Position numbers and translations under genes: made by a program
Part shown: positions 32,469 through 41,661 of the stretch, piece after piece
Layout: each line of letters opens with the position of its first letter
Position numbering within the stretch: the stretch's first letter is position 1
The notes under the pieces: generated by a model
Told to the model about the DNA's origin: nothing
The model's database searches: none
What the model saw: only the letters and a program-made list of their open reading frames with translations
From: CAYWXK01 sp964462515
GTDB lineage: Bacteria > Planctomycetota > Phycisphaerae > Sedimentisphaerales > Anaerobacaceae
Reading direction: 5' to 3'
Length of the DNA stretch: 64,000 nucleotides
Assembly: GCA_964462515.1 (NCBI GenBank)
Contig: CAYWXK010000012.1
Location: forward strand, 28,317-92,316

Positions 32469-34697
32469 TTAAGCTGAGCCAGCAACTTGCACTTTCTGAT
32501 ATTCCTGATAGGACCTGAACTGCTCTTGGAAATAGCCGCCTTTGAGAGCTCTGGCACCGAAGAGCACACAGCCAGCGACTGTGCCGCCTACCTGTTTGAT
32601 TTCGCCGATGGTCCTCTGAGCGGCGCCTCTCCTTGTGGCGACGGCGCTGAATACCAGGAGCGTTGCATCGACGAGTTTAGCCAACATTTTCGAATCACTT
32701 ACCAGAAGGACGGGCGGCCCATCAACTATAACATAATCGAAGGTCTTACGCTGCTCTTTGATAAGCTCTTCCATTCGGGCGCCGCCGAGCAGCTCTGCAG
32801 GATTTCCCGGCAGAGGGCCGGCAATGATTATGTCAAGACCCTCAATACCGGTGTTCCGTATAGCTTCTTTGGGTCCGCACTGATTCATAAGAACACTGCT
32901 TAAACCGAAGTCGAATTGTCCCGCTTCTGACTCGCCGGCTGCCGTTTTCGGGAACAGTGTATGCAAGCTGGGGTGTCTGAAATTAGCATCGATAAGCAGA
33001 ACCTTTTTATCCTCAGCGACAAAAGCAGTTGCGAGATTGACCGCCACAGAGGTTGTGCCATCACCTGCCATACCGCTGGCGACAAGCATGGTTTTCAAAG
33101 ATTCTACGGCGCCGGAGAGTTTCAGGTTCGTGCGACATCGTCTGTAGGATTCGCTTATTATAGAATAGGGTGCCTCGCGAACGGCGCGACAAAGCTCAAT
33201 GCCGCGAACCTGGTCGTCTTCACCGGAATCAGGGATGACACCCAAAAGTGGAATGTGCAAGTATCTGCCCACATCTCTGGGCGCTCTGACGAGGTCATTT
33301 GCCAGCTCGATAAGGAAGGAAAGGCCTATGCTAACCAAAAAGCCCAATATTGTGCCGCCCGGAAACCAGAGCCACCACTGCCGAGTAGTGGTCATCTCAA
33401 GAGGTACCGGCGCATATCCGACAGCTCGCACCTTAGGTGTCTTGGGGTCATCGTGCAATATCTTCCATTTTTCAATCTGCTGTTTTATTGAATCGAGCAT
33501 TACGATTCTCTCGTCCCTGATTTTGGAGCGTTGATCGAACTGAACGCGGGCCAAATCAAGGTCTTTTTGCTTTGCATCAGCCTCCTGACGTAATGTTTCA
33601 AGCTCTCTAAATCTTTCTTGCAACACAATCAACATATCACGAGCATTCTCCAGCAACGCGCGGCGGGTCTGCTCTGCGATTTCGGCCTTTCTGATTTGCC
33701 TTTTTTCCTTGATCTCGTTTACTAGGTCCTGCGTTTGGCGCACTACTCTGTGATTTTCACCGAATTTGGAAAGTATGCCTTTAAGTGACGATTCGAGCAG
33801 AGCTGCCTGCTGGGCGAGCAAAACCATAACGGGGTCCGTTTCAATTAGATGCTCAATCTGTTCAGTAACAGGGCCTGTAGCCAACTCTTCAAGATTTCTA
33901 ATGCTAGCTTGAGTTTCTTTTATTTGGAGGATAAGGTCACTTTTATCGAGTTCCAACGCATTCAATCTTAAAGTAAATGTGTGCTGGTAATAACGCCCGA
34001 TAGGCTGTTCGAGTTCAGTTATACCCCAAGCAGTGCGAACTTCATCCAGTGATTTATTAGCCTGGTCCAAATCCCTTTGAACTCGAGTCCGTTCCTCATC
34101 AAGCTTTGCCAATCTGCTGGTAATTTCTGCCTGTTTGGTACCTCCCTGAGTAGTAAGAAACAAGTCGAGCATTTCGTTAACGATGAGGGCCGCCTCCTTA
34201 TCACTGCGACAGGTCATCGATATCTGGACGAAGTCACTATCTTTGTGAGCGACAGCAGAAAAACGCTTTTCCAAATATGCAACGGCTTTTCTAATATTTC
34301 TACCCCTGTCCGTAAACCAGGTGGTCTCTTTAACCTTGTCCCTGGCCAAAAGGTCTTGCAAAGTGCGCTGGTCTTTTATGATGCTCGCCAATGATAGCCG
34401 ATAACCGTAGAGAATTTCCTTTTGCACAAAAGGCGCGGCGATGACCATAGGGTCTGTTTCCACAGGCGCCGAGACTTCAATATAAGTTCCGGCTGTATAT
34501 TCTGGAAGATATCTTCGCAAAAGCCACCAGGTTCCACCACCAGCTCCTAGACCCAATATGGTCAGAGCAATTATCAGCAGTGTGTGCCGGCGGAATATAC
34601 TAAGAACGTCCTTGGTTGTGAGCGTGACAGGCGGCGACGGCCTTTGCATAGGAGGCACTGGAATTTTGTTTATGGGCGTTGGTTTTTCTTCTACCAT
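32469..34697 (-). CDS. Wzc-like exopolysaccharide chain-length protein with BY-kinase-type domain
   Basis: A 742-residue inner-membrane protein. The first 60 residues are Pro-rich, then come a Wzz domain with a membrane helix (LLIIALTILGLGAGGGTWWLL), a long periplasmic coiled coil (about 180-420), a second helix (WLWFPGGTILGFLVSIGLSFL) and a cytoplasmic CpsD/CapB-like ATPase. In that domain Walker A reads SGMAGDGTTSVAVNLA: the invariant Lys is Thr (ACA at 33054-33056). Walker A' reads LLIDANFRHP instead of LIDAD, and Walker B is VIVDGPP. A tail with three Tyr (YFQEQFRSYQEYQ) is kept. It likely controls polymer length; tyrosine-kinase activity is doubtful. GGGAG precedes the ATG. Confidence 0.9.
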   Translation of the reverse strand: MVEEKPTPINKIPVPPMQRPSPPVTLTTKDVLSIFRRHTLLIIALTILGLGAGGGTWWLLRRYLPEYTAGTYIEVSAPVETDPMVIAAPFVQKEILYGYRLSLASIIKDQRTLQDLLARDKVKETTWFTDRGRNIRKAVAYLEKRFSAVAHKDSDFVQISMTCRSDKEAALIVNEMLDLFLTTQGGTKQAEITSRLAKLDEERTRVQRDLDQANKSLDEVRTAWGITELEQPIGRYYQHTFTLRLNALELDKSDLILQIKETQASIRNLEELATGPVTEQIEHLIETDPVMVLLAQQAALLESSLKGILSKFGENHRVVRQTQDLVNEIKEKRQIRKAEIAEQTRRALLENARDMLIVLQERFRELETLRQEADAKQKDLDLARVQFDQRSKIRDERIVMLDSIKQQIEKWKILHDDPKTPKVRAVGYAPVPLEMTTTRQWWLWFPGGTILGFLVSIGLSFLIELANDLVRAPRDVGRYLHIPLLGVIPDSGEDDQVRGIELCRAVREAPYSIISESYRRCRTNLKLSGAVESLKTMLVASGMAGDGTTSVAVNLATAFVAEDKKVLLIDANFRHPSLHTLFPKTAAGESEAGQFDFGLSSVLMNQCGPKEAIRNTGIEGLDIIIAGPLPGNPAELLGGARMEELIKEQRKTFDYVIVDGPPVLLVSDSKMLAKLVDATLLVFSAVATRRGAAQRTIGEIKQVGGTVAGCVLFGARALKGGYFQEQFRSYQEYQKVQVAGSA

Positions 34698-34789
34698 TTT
34701 TTATCTCCCATCAGAATTCACCAATAAAGTAAATATCGTTTTATAGCATCAGGTTAATTTACATTGACACGAGGCAGAGCAGAGCCAGG

Positions 34790-37700
34790 TTACTGCGAAA
34801 GGCGTGCGATGGCCTTATCTATTTGTGCCTTACGTTTCTGCGATAATTTACCTGCTCCAGCTTCCAGCGCTCGCTTATAATAAGCAAGTGCTTCGGCCTT
34901 TGCCCCGAGTTTTTCATTAACCATACCTAAGTGCTCAAACACATCTGGCGGCGCAAAAGATTCACCTTGCTGCTCATACTGTTGCAACGCGGCTGCCAGG
35001 AACTCGGCAGCCTCCGAAGTTTTACCATTTTTAAAGAGCACATAACCATACGTATCCATAAAGCTTGCATCGTTGCCTCTTGCATCTAGCGCCCGTTTAG
35101 CATACTCAAGAGCCTCTGGAAGTCTTTGATTGCTTTCAGCAAGCATATACGCCAAATTATTTAGGACATTGGTATTATTCGGCATTTTAGCCAATAAACT
35201 TTCGTAATCAGCGATAGCCTTTAGAAGGAAATTATTATCGGAAGTTTTATCGTAGGCCAGGGTCAGAACCTCGGCTTTCTTGGCTATGTAGTCAACTTGG
35301 CGCTGGCTATCCTGGCCAGACAGCTCTATACACCTGTTGATATATTCTATAGCTTTACTATACTGCTCATTAATTCTGGCGAGGTTAAACATAACAAAAT
35401 TAGCAGCCAGCGAACGTGGGTCGGATTTAAGTTTCTGCTCGCAATATTTTGAAACTTCATCAGGTCCGAGCATCAAATACATTCTCAACAAGACCTCAGC
35501 GGCGAGCGATTCATCCGTGCCTGTTTTATCAACAGCTTTTCGACAATAGTCCGTGGCGGTTGAACGGTCGCCGAGTCTCAACTTTGCCTCAGCCATCCGA
35601 AGATATGCTATGGGGGCAAAAGGACCATCAATATGGGCTCTACTTTCTTCAAAGACTTTATCCAATTTGCGCGGGTTCCAAAATCCTGTGTTTGGGTCTC
35701 CTGCTGATAATACAAGTGTTTTTAGATATCCATCGAAGGCAGTCGCGTACTGGATGTCCGCGGCGTCGTTGGGGTCAGGTGTGCGGTTGAGTTCGCGTCT
35801 CATCAGATAGGCTTTTTTATACAATTGCTCTGCATTGTTGAGGTCACCTGTGGTGGTGGCAAATGCTGCTGCTCGATTAAGCCAAACTATGCTGTCGGGA
35901 AACTTTGCGAGGGTTTCATCATAAAACGTTTTTAGTGCATCCTTGCGGCCAAGCTGTAAATACATATATTCAAGCATTCGCCTGGCCTCTGCAGGAGCAC
36001 TGGGTGCATTAACAGTATTTTTAAGTTCGGTTATAGCGTCGTCAAACCGTCCAATCTGCATATATGCTTTAGCCAGCGACGTTCGAGTAAGAGGGTCTTC
36101 CGATAACGACTTGGCTTTTTTAAGGTCGGTGATTGCCTGCTCATAATTCGCCATATAGAAGTTTATTTCGCCTCTTAACCGCCATGCCGTTGCGTTATTT
36201 TGATTGCTCTGAAGGTTTCTATTCGTCAGGTCCAATGCTTTTTGCAGTTGACCCTGTCTCATTGCCAGGAGGGCATCGAGCAGATGCGCTCTGGGCTCGT
36301 CTGGATTCTTTTCCTTAAAGCCCTGCAGCTTGAGTTCGGCCTCCTTAACAAGACCAACTCTGAGTAAAGTCTGAATCTGAATAAGATGATTTTCTATGCT
36401 TCCATCAAGTACCACAAGTTCATCAGAATATTTCTTTGCAGCTTCTTGGTCAGAGGTTTTTTCGGCAACAAGCATAAGACCTTTCAGTGCGGAAATATCT
36501 TTGGGGTTGCTTTTGTGCAACTGCTCCAGAACCATTTTTGCGTCGCCATACTGACCTCGCTGAAAGTAATAATCCCATAGTAATCTTTCATCTTGAGCTT
36601 CCTCCAGGATTTTTTTGGCTTTATCGTCCATGCCTCTGGCACGAAGGTGTTCGCCATAATAATAGAACACTTGTTTGTCGCGAGGGTCAATTTTGCGAGC
36701 TTCCTCATAAGATGACTCAGCGACCGAGAATAGCGCTTCTTTTCGCTGCGTGTCTGTTTGTTCGAGAGCCAATTTTGTCGCCAGTCGCCCCAAACTTAAA
36801 GCGTTCTGCAGGGTTGGAGCAACCCTTTGTATATCCTGCCGAATTGCTAACGCCCTGAGCGGTTCTGTCGAGCTTATATACTCAGCGTAGAAGTTGAGCA
36901 ACTGTAAATCACTGGGATTTAACACCACTGCTCTCTCTAGAGCGGTTTTGGCTTCGACCATTTGATACGAGGGGAGATCTTTGCCAAGTTTTTGGTCGCG
37001 TTTGAAAAATGCAATTGCCAATCCTTTTGCTATTGCCCCATCGATAGGATTTAGAGATGCTGCTTTTCGGGCGTCTTCAATAGCGGCACGGTCATCACCA
37101 AGGTCCGTATTGATGCTGCTTCTAAGGACATAGGCACGTGAGAATATAGGTTTCTGCTTCAGGCATTCGTCTATTTTTACCAAAGCATCTTTGGGCTGGC
37201 CTCTCATCGCGGCGAGGCGTGCTGCAAAAAGGTTGCCTTCACAATCATCAAAATTTTCTCGTCGAGCTTTTTCTGTTATTTGCTCAGCCAGTTGCCAATC
37301 TTTCATTAGGAGTGCTACATCAAAAAGATGCCGCGTAGCAATATCTATTCTCTCCAAGGTGGCGTTATCAGAAGAGCGGCCTTGCGAAGCAGCGACGTCA
37401 AGAGCCGCCTTGAATTGTTCGGCCGCTTTCGGCAGCGCATTATTTCTTCTGTAAAATACTCCCAGTTCGACAGCGCGACGAATTGGGTCAGCGACACTTA
37501 AGAGGACTTGCTCTTCTATTTCCTTACGCCTTTGCTCTGAAACGTTTGCCGGGTTAGGTTCAGCCAGAATCTGTTTATAAACCAGAACAATTGTATTATC
37601 GGGGAAGCGGGCTAAAAAGCGATTGACCAAATCCTGGGCTTCGGCTTTGAATCCTTGCTCGATGTAATGTCTACAAATAGCAATGACAGTGGTTAGTTCA

Positions 37701-39745
37701 ACGGAATTTGGGTCAATTGTCAGCAGTTTTTTCACCAACCCTGCTTCAAGCTGCCTGTAGCTTTTCAGCTCTTCTTTCATTATTTCCAGAGATGCTTGTG
37801 GCACAGCGCCTTTTTCTCCTCCTGGCTCGACCGGCTTGATAACAACACCTGGGCTTTCTTGCAATTCTTTTTGTGCTATAGCAAGTTGTGTCTGATGAAT
37901 TTTAGCCTGCACAAGCTCTAAGCTGAGTTTAATTGTCTCGAGACTATCTGCATCGGGTCTGCTTGCCAATTCTTCTGCGGCATCGTCAAATTGCTTTGCG
38001 CCAATATATGCCCTGATGCGCAGTATTTTGCTCCTGTCGCTGGGCCAATATTGACTTTCTAAAAAGTTTATCAGGTGCAAAGCTTCATTATAAACCTTTA
38101 GTTTCAACAGCACTTCTGTATAATCCAAAAATGCCTCAGGTTTGTTTTCATCTATCTTGTCAGAAGCACCTCTGTTAGCGAGTCTTAATGCAACTGTGAA
38201 AAACTCGTTTGCTGCGCCGAGTTCTTCGGTGTTTTCAAAGATTTTAGCTAATCGATAAGCAAGCAGAGAATCTACTCGCTCTAATTCTTTGTTAGTGGAT
38301 GCTGCTTTAAGCTGCTCGTAAACCGGGTAAAGTTTCCTGACAGCAGCATTTTTATCTCCTTTTGCTAGTTCAAGTAGAGCTTGCCACTTAACAACCTGAG
38401 GGTCCTCAGAACTGCCAAGGAGCTGCTCGATTGCGTGAACTGTCTGCTCAGCTTCTTTTAATAAAGCTGCCTTTTCTGCCTCCGTTACTTTCTCGGGATG
38501 TTCGATGGTCTGCTCTACGTAGCAGTTTGCAAGAAAAACGCACAATGCAATTCTATTTACTCTGTTGACCCAACTTCGTGGTCCAGTTTCTTCCTGCGCA
38601 TCGGGCAAAGTAAGCGCGTGTTTTGCATATTCTATTGCCTTATCAAGGTCGGCTTTTTGCCCATAATAACAAAATTTGCGATACCAGATATTGGCTGCAT
38701 ACATTGCATAAACAGCATTATTTTTGTCCGACTCAATCGCGCGTTCGATCGCTTTGCAGGCTTTATCAAGATTTCTGGAGCTGATGGCGGGGTCTGAATA
38801 GAATCGAGAGAGCCGCACAAACACCTCCGCGTATGATGGAAACCTATTAGCGAGCGACAGATATTCCTGCTCAAGAGATTCAATTTGTTCTCTGCCGCCT
38901 TTTTGGGCCTCCATAAGTTTCACCGCCAGAAGATTCATATGCGCTCTGGGGTCGGAGTCGGCAACCTTAACTGCCTGCTCTGCAAACCCTCTGGCCTGCC
39001 CTATAGATTTGTCCCTTTCTTCGATATCGCCTCTTGTGGCGAAGATGTCGCCTTTTGTTACCGCCGCCTGCGCTAAATACCAATAGCCATCTACGTTACT
39101 TGGGGCAAGCTGCAGCACTTTTTCCAAATCAGCAACTGCTTGCGCAAGATATTCCTCTGGGTTAGTGACCATTCCATATTTTGCCATTTCGAGAGCGGCT
39201 CTACCTCTGAGCATATACAGATAGAGACCCATTGGTTGCCCAGCGGTCTGCCGTTCCACTTGCAGTCCTTGTGTTTCCCATTTGGCTGTATTGTCTGTAA
39301 GAAGGTTTGCTTGCTCCACCACCTTCATCAATTCAGATGCTTGCTCTCGAACATCCTGCCAGGCTCGACGTAGGCCGCTGTCAGCCATAATGTAGGTGTA
39401 TTTTAGTCTGCCGTATCGAGCCTTGACATTCTTGGTGTCGATGTTGATTATTTCCTCCCAGCATCCGCGGGCGAACCGCCACTGGTCGGTTTCAATATAC
39501 ATATCCACAAGTTTAAAAAGTATCTCTTTTCTGAGGGAATCTGTCTTTGACAGGTGTCGAGCCTTGTGATAACAATGTTCAGCCCTTTCGTAATCTTTTG
39601 CTTGCCAGGCTGCATCGCCTTCTGTGATAAACTTTTCCGGGTCTCGGCTGAAATACAATATTGCCAGGATAGTACCCAGTGCAACAACTACAAAGATTGC
39701 TGAGCCGATAAGAGCAACTTTCTTATTTAACCTCCTTTTTGCCAT
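34790..39745 (-). CDS. Giant TPR-repeat membrane protein of the exosortase/exopolysaccharide locus
   Basis: A 1651-residue protein preceded by AAGGGG. A basic start (MAKRRLNKK) and one membrane helix (VALIGSAIFVVVALGTILAIL) anchor it; the rest is about 25-30 tetratricopeptide repeats, e.g. GDAAWQAKDYERAEHCYHKA, ATAWRLRGEINFYMANYEQA and LNNLAYMLAESNQRLPEALE. Large TPR proteins accompany exosortase loci and export of polymers such as PEL and alginate, where they act as periplasmic scaffolds. The gene lies between the EpsI-like gene (117 bases) and the Wzc-like gene (92 bases). No enzymatic domain is visible. Confidence 0.85.
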   Translation of the reverse strand: MAKRRLNKKVALIGSAIFVVVALGTILAILYFSRDPEKFITEGDAAWQAKDYERAEHCYHKARHLSKTDSLRKEILFKLVDMYIETDQWRFARGCWEEIINIDTKNVKARYGRLKYTYIMADSGLRRAWQDVREQASELMKVVEQANLLTDNTAKWETQGLQVERQTAGQPMGLYLYMLRGRAALEMAKYGMVTNPEEYLAQAVADLEKVLQLAPSNVDGYWYLAQAAVTKGDIFATRGDIEERDKSIGQARGFAEQAVKVADSDPRAHMNLLAVKLMEAQKGGREQIESLEQEYLSLANRFPSYAEVFVRLSRFYSDPAISSRNLDKACKAIERAIESDKNNAVYAMYAANIWYRKFCYYGQKADLDKAIEYAKHALTLPDAQEETGPRSWVNRVNRIALCVFLANCYVEQTIEHPEKVTEAEKAALLKEAEQTVHAIEQLLGSSEDPQVVKWQALLELAKGDKNAAVRKLYPVYEQLKAASTNKELERVDSLLAYRLAKIFENTEELGAANEFFTVALRLANRGASDKIDENKPEAFLDYTEVLLKLKVYNEALHLINFLESQYWPSDRSKILRIRAYIGAKQFDDAAEELASRPDADSLETIKLSLELVQAKIHQTQLAIAQKELQESPGVVIKPVEPGGEKGAVPQASLEIMKEELKSYRQLEAGLVKKLLTIDPNSVELTTVIAICRHYIEQGFKAEAQDLVNRFLARFPDNTIVLVYKQILAEPNPANVSEQRRKEIEEQVLLSVADPIRRAVELGVFYRRNNALPKAAEQFKAALDVAASQGRSSDNATLERIDIATRHLFDVALLMKDWQLAEQITEKARRENFDDCEGNLFAARLAAMRGQPKDALVKIDECLKQKPIFSRAYVLRSSINTDLGDDRAAIEDARKAASLNPIDGAIAKGLAIAFFKRDQKLGKDLPSYQMVEAKTALERAVVLNPSDLQLLNFYAEYISSTEPLRALAIRQDIQRVAPTLQNALSLGRLATKLALEQTDTQRKEALFSVAESSYEEARKIDPRDKQVFYYYGEHLRARGMDDKAKKILEEAQDERLLWDYYFQRGQYGDAKMVLEQLHKSNPKDISALKGLMLVAEKTSDQEAAKKYSDELVVLDGSIENHLIQIQTLLRVGLVKEAELKLQGFKEKNPDEPRAHLLDALLAMRQGQLQKALDLTNRNLQSNQNNATAWRLRGEINFYMANYEQAITDLKKAKSLSEDPLTRTSLAKAYMQIGRFDDAITELKNTVNAPSAPAEARRMLEYMYLQLGRKDALKTFYDETLAKFPDSIVWLNRAAAFATTTGDLNNAEQLYKKAYLMRRELNRTPDPNDAADIQYATAFDGYLKTLVLSAGDPNTGFWNPRKLDKVFEESRAHIDGPFAPIAYLRMAEAKLRLGDRSTATDYCRKAVDKTGTDESLAAEVLLRMYLMLGPDEVSKYCEQKLKSDPRSLAANFVMFNLARINEQYSKAIEYINRCIELSGQDSQRQVDYIAKKAEVLTLAYDKTSDNNFLLKAIADYESLLAKMPNNTNVLNNLAYMLAESNQRLPEALEYAKRALDARGNDASFMDTYGYVLFKNGKTSEAAEFLAAALQQYEQQGESFAPPDVFEHLGMVNEKLGAKAEALAYYKRALEAGAGKLSQKRKAQIDKAIARLSQ

Positions 39746-39862
39746 AGGTTTCCCCTTTTCTTTTACCGAATCTGTTCACACTCTTACAGGACCCTACATT
39801 GAAAATCTTCTAAGGGTTGGGTCCCTTTATATGCGCTAAATACTATTATGTTACCTGTTTAT

Positions 39863-40606
39863 CTACTTCGTCTTTTTCCAGTCAGGCCAATGCTCTTCTT
39901 CTAAAATAGGTAAAAGCACAGCTAACAGCTTTTCGCCTGCTGCGACCGATTCCTCCTTGCCCGGTGCGACTAACGTTTGATTAAAAACCAACTCAACTTT
40001 TGAAAAATACGAAAATTTGTTAAAAAGGTTCTTATTTAGTGCGATTCGAGTCTGGCCTCTACTGACCGCGTATTCACCATTAACTTTGAAAAAATACAAA
40101 ACCGGAAATTTACTGCTTTCCTCGCCAAAATCCTGCTTTATACGGCCAAAAACGACATATTTACCATCGATTTTTTTTCCAAAATCGGAGTTCTTTATGT
40201 TAAACGTCACGCCTTCTTCTGATAATATCTGATAACCACCCCCCGTCCAGCACTCTTCTGGCACATGGGGGACTTTATCCGCTCGCCCATAATAAGTAAT
40301 AAATAACATAAACTTTTGAACAGCAGACTCCGGTGCAGCCTGGGTATCTTCCAGAATACATTGGATATAATCTTGCGTTCCGAGAGCATTGAGTATATCC
40401 TGGTTTTCGATTTTCAGTTTTTTGATTATTTTGTATGGAGCTAATTTTTCCTCGTTTAAGGAATCGAAAGATTTTTTCAGCGGCAGGAATTCCTTCTCTA
40501 TCACTCTAAGTTTTATTGAGGCGCCCGCCGCTACTGCAAGCACTGCTGCGCATATCAAAAAAGCCGGCTGCAAATAAACTCGCTTGTTGCTTCTGTCATC
40601 TGCCAT
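39863..40606 (-). CDS. EpsI-like exosortase-associated protein
   Basis: A 247-residue protein with an N-terminal membrane helix (LQPAFLICAAVLAVAAGASI) and a periplasmic domain holding YYGRADKVPHVPEECWTGGGY, which resembles the H-(S/V)P-x-x-C-(L/W)-P/T-G-G motif of the EpsI (DUF3485) family found beside or fused to exosortases. The ATG at 40606 overlaps the exosortase stop (TGATG); a GTG one codon earlier is the alternative. The exact biochemical role of EpsI proteins is not known. Confidence 0.8.
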   Translation of the reverse strand: MADDRSNKRVYLQPAFLICAAVLAVAAGASIKLRVIEKEFLPLKKSFDSLNEEKLAPYKIIKKLKIENQDILNALGTQDYIQCILEDTQAAPESAVQKFMLFITYYGRADKVPHVPEECWTGGGYQILSEEGVTFNIKNSDFGKKIDGKYVVFGRIKQDFGEESSKFPVLYFFKVNGEYAVSRGQTRIALNKNLFNKFSYFSKVELVFNQTLVAPGKEESVAAGEKLLAVLLPILEEEHWPDWKKTK

Positions 40607-41580
40607 CACGCACTGCTCTTACGAACGACGACATCCTCAATAACCTGCTCGGTCTCTTCGACAAATAAGCTGGACGTAAACCAGCTAAGAAAACCATATA
40701 AGGCAAACGCTAATGGCAGCATTGCCAGGCCAAGCGCATCGTGATAGATGCCTTGAGTATAAGAAGGGCCGAACAATACAAATATAAAACCGGTGATGGT
40801 GACCCGAACGAAATTACAGAATACCGCTATTGGTATGGTGGAGGCCAACAAAACAAATCGCTGCCATAATGGTCGATAATGCAGATATGCCATTGCGACG
40901 CCGAGGGCCAGAAAGGCCATCAACAGTCGCATTCCGCTGCAGGCCTCGGCCACATCAAGCGCAGGTTCTAACCGCTTGCCTTTGTAAATTACGTCTATAA
41001 CAACACCGGTAACAACGGCATCTATATCAGGAAATAAATCCAGCAAAGTACCCGCTATGGCGGCAGATAGTTTCTGCATCGGCATAGTCAGACTAACGTA
41101 GTATCTGCGTGGGAATGGCATAGCAAAAACCAGGAAGGCGATTGGCAGCCAGGTATATTTTACTAAAGGCCATCCTCCCAGAAACAGCACTGTTGCCCCG
41201 AGAACGGCTAATATACTGAGGCTGCGAAAGTATGCGTAGCCGGACGGGCTGACAAGATTAAAAAAATAAAATAGAATCGTAAAAAGCAGAAAGACCAAGC
41301 CGAGGTAATTCGGCTTGGTCTGAAGGTTCAGAATCTGACGTTTATGTTGGTTGATGAAGTAAAAACTAAATAGCGGGATTAGAAAGCCGTGAGACCAGCT
41401 GCTGTCCGCCAGCCAGCTACGGACAAGCATTCTAAACTCGGCACGAAAAATATAGCACAATAGCCCCCCTATTATTGCCATTTTGAGGTAGTTATGGAAT
41501 CCGAGCTCACGCCACCGTTGTCTTTCTACCGGCGCAGCCGTTCCCTGTCTTTCCACAGTAAATTGAATGGTGTTATCCAC
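40606..41580 (-). CDS. Exosortase
   Basis: A 324-residue polytopic membrane cysteine protease-transpeptidase that processes proteins with PEP-CTERM-like tails. Seen: about eight hydrophobic helices, SSWSHGFLIPLFSFYF near the start, the catalytic Cys in VAEACSGMRLLMAF, the Arg in FCNFVRVTITGF and the His in GIYHDALGLAMLPL. These three residues match the Cys-Arg-His set of the family. The start is a GTG at 41580 without a clear SD. It is coupled to the EpsI-like gene. A likely substrate, the PEP-CTERM protein at 49753-50877, is 8 kb away. Confidence 0.92.
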   Translation of the reverse strand: MDNTIQFTVERQGTAAPVERQRWRELGFHNYLKMAIIGGLLCYIFRAEFRMLVRSWLADSSWSHGFLIPLFSFYFINQHKRQILNLQTKPNYLGLVFLLFTILFYFFNLVSPSGYAYFRSLSILAVLGATVLFLGGWPLVKYTWLPIAFLVFAMPFPRRYYVSLTMPMQKLSAAIAGTLLDLFPDIDAVVTGVVIDVIYKGKRLEPALDVAEACSGMRLLMAFLALGVAMAYLHYRPLWQRFVLLASTIPIAVFCNFVRVTITGFIFVLFGPSYTQGIYHDALGLAMLPLAFALYGFLSWFTSSLFVEETEQVIEDVVVRKSSA

Positions 41581-41661
41581 GATACTAACAACAAAAAGTC
41601 AAAGAATAAGAATCAAACCGTGGGAAATACACGGCCTTATGATACTTGCCTTATGTTTCCT

